Shown in pieces: positions 32,767 through 35,194 of a stretch of DNA of 35,194 bases. Origin of the DNA: an uncultured Kineothrix sp. GTDB taxonomy: Bacteria; Bacillota; Clostridia; Lachnospirales; Lachnospiraceae. A program made the translations under genes and the position numbers. Each line of letters starts with the position of its first letter. Position 1 is the stretch's first letter. The DNA lies in NCBI GenBank assembly GCA_910588855.1, contig CAJUSR010000036.1, forward strand, positions 1-35,194. The letters are read 5' to 3'. The notes under the pieces are model-generated. The model saw only the letters and a program-made list of their open reading frames with translations, ran no database searches and was not told the DNA's origin.

Positions 32767-34863
32767 TTATTGAACGCTGAAAAGCAAATCTGCATATGTG
32801 GGATAAGGCCAATAACTTTTAGCAGTTAAGGTTTCGGCTTCATCGCATGCCACCCTTAATTCACTCATCCTGACCAAAACTTCATCGCGAATCAAGGAAG
32901 CTTCAGCACCGATATCCTCGGCAGTTGTAAGCGACAAAACAGAACTTTCAACAGCAGCCGCATCCTCATAAATCCTGTCTGTCAAGATTGAAAGTTTCCG
33001 GACAAGATCCGTCTCATAACCGCATGCCAAGGCAGAATCCAAAGCCTTTTTTGCTGCTGATGTCTTTGCCAGCTCTAATGCATAGGCGCTGACAGCAGGC
33101 GCAATCTGCGTTTTTGCCATATCCACCATTGTATTTGCTTCAATGACAATAGTTTTACAGTAATTTTCAAGTGTGATTTCATATCTTGATTTGATTTCCG
33201 CTTCTGTAAATACACCATGAGAAGTCAGCATATCCACATTTTTTTTGTCAAGAATATGCGGCACAGCATCGGCAGTAGTACGATAGTTGAGAAGTCCGCG
33301 TTTTTCCGTTGCCTCTCTAATCCAATTTTCATCATAGCCGTTTCCGTTAAAAATGATATGCTTATGATCTTTGATGGTTTTTCTTATCATTTCATGAAGT
33401 GCAGTTTCAAAATCTTCTGCATGTTCAAGACGGTCGGCATAGATTCTAAGGCTTTCGGCAACCGCAGTATTCAGCATAATGTTGGCACAAGCAATACTGT
33501 TTGAAGAACCGAGCATACGGAATTCAAATTTATTGCCGGTAAATGCAAAAGGGGATGTCCTGTTACGATCCGTGGCATCGCGGTTGAATTTGGGCAAAAC
33601 ATCCGCGCCGAGCTTCATTTGTGTTTTTTCAATTCCCTCATAGGGTGTATTGTTTTCAATTGCCTCCAGAACTGCATTGAGTTCGTCACCGAGGAATATT
33701 GAAACAACGGCAGGAGGCGCTTCGTTCGCACCAAGCCGGTGATCGTTTCCAGCCGTAGCAACCGAGATACGAAGCAAGTCCTGATAATCGTCCACCGCTT
33801 TCATTACAGCACAGAGGAACAGCAGGAACTGAGCGTTTTCATAAGGCGTGGCGCCAGGAGAAAGCAGATTCTGACCGCTATCTGTTGCAATCGACCAGTT
33901 GTTGTGCTTGCCGCTGCCATTAACTCCTGCAAACGGTTTTTCGTGAAGCAGACAGACAAGACCGTGCTTTGCAGCTACTTTCTGCATGATTTCCATTGTA
34001 AGCTGATTGTGGTCCGTAGCAATATTGGTGGTGGTATGAATCGGCGCTAGCTCGTGCTGGGCAGGAGCGACCTCGTTATGCTCAGTTTTTGCCAGAATCC
34101 CCAGTTTCCAGAGTTCATCGTTTAGCTCATCCATATAAGCGGCAACACGGGGCTTGATAACGCCGAAGTAATGGTCATCCATTTCCTGACCCTTCGGTGG
34201 CTTTGCGCCGAACAGAGTGCGGCCCGTAAAGCGAAGGTCGGGGCGTTGCTCATACATTTCCTTTGTTACAAGGAAGTATTCCTGTTCAGGACCAACAGAG
34301 CTGGTTACTCTCTTTACGGTGTCATTGCCGAACAAACAAAGGATACGAAGAGCCTGTTTATTTAGTGCTTCCATAGAACGAAGAAGCGGCGTTTTTTTAT
34401 CTAATGCGTGTCCGCTGTAAGAGCAAAATGCCGTAGGAATGCAAAGCGTTTTACCTTTGATAAACGCATATGACGTAGGATCCCAGGCAGTATAGCCTCT
34501 CGCTTCAAAGGTAGCCCTCAGCCCGCCGCTTGGGAAAGAAGATGCATCCGGTTCGCCCTTAATCAATTCTCTGCCAGAAAATTCCATAATCACACCGCCG
34601 TCAGGGGACGGTGTAATAAAACTGTCGTGTTTTTCGGCTGTAATACCGGTTAACGGCTGGAACCAATGCGTAAAATGGGTAGCGCCTTTAGACAGTGCCC
34701 AGTCTTTCATTGCTATGGCCACCGCATGGGCAACACCGATATCAAGTTCAGTACCCTCGTCAATAGTCTTTTTGAGGGACGCATAAACCTTATCCGATAA
34801 AGTGGCTTTCATGACTCTGTCATCGAACACCAGGCTTCCAAAATAATCTTTTACCGTTTCCAT
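32767..34863 (-). CDS. glnN: Type III glutamine synthetase
   Basis: The enzyme makes glutamine from glutamate, ammonium and ATP. The 698-residue length and the sequence ('THFTHWFQPLTG', 'EKHDSF', 'PSGGLRATFEARGYTAWDP', 'GPEQEYFL', 'TEHNEVAPAQHELAP', 'GVNGSGKHNNWS', 'FEFRMLGSS') identify the GSIII class, about 250 residues longer than GSI and often named glnN or glnA3. AAAGGAG lies 8 bases before the ATG. It heads an operon whose later products consume glutamine. The leader carries a promoter and two tandem terminators, which implies control by antitermination. Confidence 0.96.
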   Translation of the reverse strand: METVKDYFGSLVFDDRVMKATLSDKVYASLKKTIDEGTELDIGVAHAVAIAMKDWALSKGATHFTHWFQPLTGITAEKHDSFITPSPDGGVIMEFSGRELIKGEPDASSFPSGGLRATFEARGYTAWDPTSYAFIKGKTLCIPTAFCSYSGHALDKKTPLLRSMEALNKQALRILCLFGNDTVKRVTSSVGPEQEYFLVTKEMYEQRPDLRFTGRTLFGAKPPKGQEMDDHYFGVIKPRVAAYMDELNDELWKLGILAKTEHNEVAPAQHELAPIHTTTNIATDHNQLTMEIMQKVAAKHGLVCLLHEKPFAGVNGSGKHNNWSIATDSGQNLLSPGATPYENAQFLLFLCAVMKAVDDYQDLLRISVATAGNDHRLGANEAPPAVVSIFLGDELNAVLEAIENNTPYEGIEKTQMKLGADVLPKFNRDATDRNRTSPFAFTGNKFEFRMLGSSNSIACANIMLNTAVAESLRIYADRLEHAEDFETALHEMIRKTIKDHKHIIFNGNGYDENWIREATEKRGLLNYRTTADAVPHILDKKNVDMLTSHGVFTEAEIKSRYEITLENYCKTIVIEANTMVDMAKTQIAPAVSAYALELAKTSAAKKALDSALACGYETDLVRKLSILTDRIYEDAAAVESSVLSLTTAEDIGAEASLIRDEVLVRMSELRVACDEAETLTAKSYWPYPTYADLLFSVQ

Positions 34864-34901
34864 AACACATTCTCCTTTACTGTTCCTGTTTCCTATGCAA
34901 A

Positions 34902-34961
34902 AAACAAGACGTCTTTAATTGCAGGTACAAATGCTGCAACATAAAAGACGTCATTGCCTTT
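34902..34961 (-). terminator. Second attenuator unit of the glnN leader
   Basis: The 18-bp repeat (34944-34961) contributes the 5' arm. GACGTCTTT...TTGCAG (34934-34952 on the plus strand) pairs with CTGCAA..AAAGACGTC (34908-34924), followed on the minus strand by TTGTTTTTT. This is a strong intrinsic terminator 39 nt before the glnN start codon. Confidence 0.75.
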
Positions 34962-35037
34962 TCACATTTAAGATTGGTTTTGATTACAAAAAAAACAGCG
35001 TCTTCGAGTACTTACACTCAAAGACGCCGTTGCCTTT
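34944..35037. repeat. 18-bp direct repeat in the glnN leader
   Basis: AAAGACGTCATTGCCTTT (34944-34961) and AAAGACGCCGTTGCCTTT (35020-35037) differ at two positions and lie exactly 76 bp apart. On the RNA each reads AAAGGCAAYGRCGUCUUU. Its end forms the 5' arm of the terminator that follows, so AAAGGCAA is held just outside the stem in both units. Confidence 0.7.
34988..35037 (-). terminator. First attenuator unit of the glnN leader
   Basis: GCGTCTTCGAGT (34998-35009) pairs with ACTCAAAGACGC (35016-35027) with one G.U pair and a 6-nt loop. Eight T residues follow on the minus strand (34988-34995). The upstream leader (ACTTAGAGCG) can alternatively pair with the 5' arm (CGTCTTTGAGT), a plausible antiterminator. 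Confidence 0.75.
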
Positions 35038-35046
35038 ACGCTCTAA

Positions 35047-35075
35047 GTTATACACCTGCAATTTCTCTTTGTCAA
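35047..35075 (-). promoter_or_regulatory. Promoter of the glnN-asnB-pyrG-purF operon
   Basis: On the minus strand, a perfect TTGACA (35070-35075) and TATAAC (35047-35052) are 17 bp apart. Transcription would start near 35040, right at the first attenuator unit, giving a leader of about 175 nt. No gene is seen in 35076-35194, which is AT-rich. Confidence 0.75.
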
Positions 35076-35194
35076 CCCTTTTTTGCAATTTGTAATGCTG
35101 TTTATTACGCAAAATCATACAAAAATTCAGAGCTTTAATGTTTTGTAGGTTTGTCAAACATATGTTACACCGACCGTAAATAATCCCTTAATAC

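Noticed and set aside
34864..35075. T-box or known glutamine riboswitch in the glnN leader
   Set aside because: No T-box sequence (TGGNACCGCG-like) is present, and the known glutamine aptamers are from cyanobacteria and marine groups. The structure is better described as tandem terminators with a repeated element.
1..35194. CRISPR arrays, tRNA or rRNA genes, transposons
   Set aside because: No regularly spaced repeats, tRNA cloverleaf sequence, rRNA signature or transposase frame was found on either strand.

Overview
The window looks like a chromosomal segment of an anaerobic, low-to-moderate-GC Gram-positive bacterium of the Clostridia, most likely Lachnospiraceae. This is inferred from gene content and Shine-Dalgarno style, not from a search. 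The signs are strong AGGAGG ribosome sites, sigma-A type promoters, pyruvate formate-lyase fermentation with a clostridial 2[4Fe-4S] ferredoxin, the rpsF-ssb-rpsR cluster, the gdpP-rplI-dnaB cluster, a Bce-type sensor/ABC module, a beta-glucoside PTS under a LicT-type antiterminator, and a type III glutamine synthetase.

Layout. 1-860: TetR regulator. 860-1130: stacked inverted repeats. 1134-1325: small DUF1858 protein, divergent from the fermentation operon. 1643-5386: pyruvate formate-lyase operon in which the enzyme is split. A 679-residue catalytic subunit lacks the glycyl-radical domain, and that domain is a separate 80-residue gene two ORFs downstream. Between them lies a 67-residue Cys-containing protein related to the start of the radical domain. 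PFL activase and a ferredoxin follow. 5407-10082 (minus): MerR-like coiled-coil protein, dnaB, rplI and gdpP. 10348-13907 (minus): D-Ala-D-Ala carboxypeptidase, rpsR, ssb, rpsF, DUF951 protein and sirtuin. 14010-19832 (minus): YdcF-like protein and a BceRS-BceAB-type module. 20138-23271 (plus): chemoreceptor, lipoprotein and an unrecognised membrane protein. 23483-27151 (minus): decayed beta-glucoside operon (licT, bglP and bglA all broken) whose RNA antiterminator/terminator leader is still intact. 27317-27832: DJ-1/PfpI protein. 28059-34863 (minus): glnN-asnB-pyrG-purF, preceded by a promoter and two tandem terminator units that share an 18-bp repeat.

How the genes work together. The split PFL operon holds what is needed to make and activate the enzyme: catalytic subunit, detached radical domain, activase and a candidate electron donor. 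The ferredoxin has its own likely promoter and a Rex-like palindrome, which suggests NADH/NAD+ control. The last operon groups glutamine synthetase with three glutamine-dependent amidotransferases (asparagine, CTP, phosphoribosylamine), which fits attenuation in response to nitrogen or glutamine. The most novel feature is the three-piece pyruvate formate-lyase with its Cys-containing middle protein. Second is the tandem attenuator ahead of glnN. No tRNA, rRNA, CRISPR array or insertion sequence was seen.
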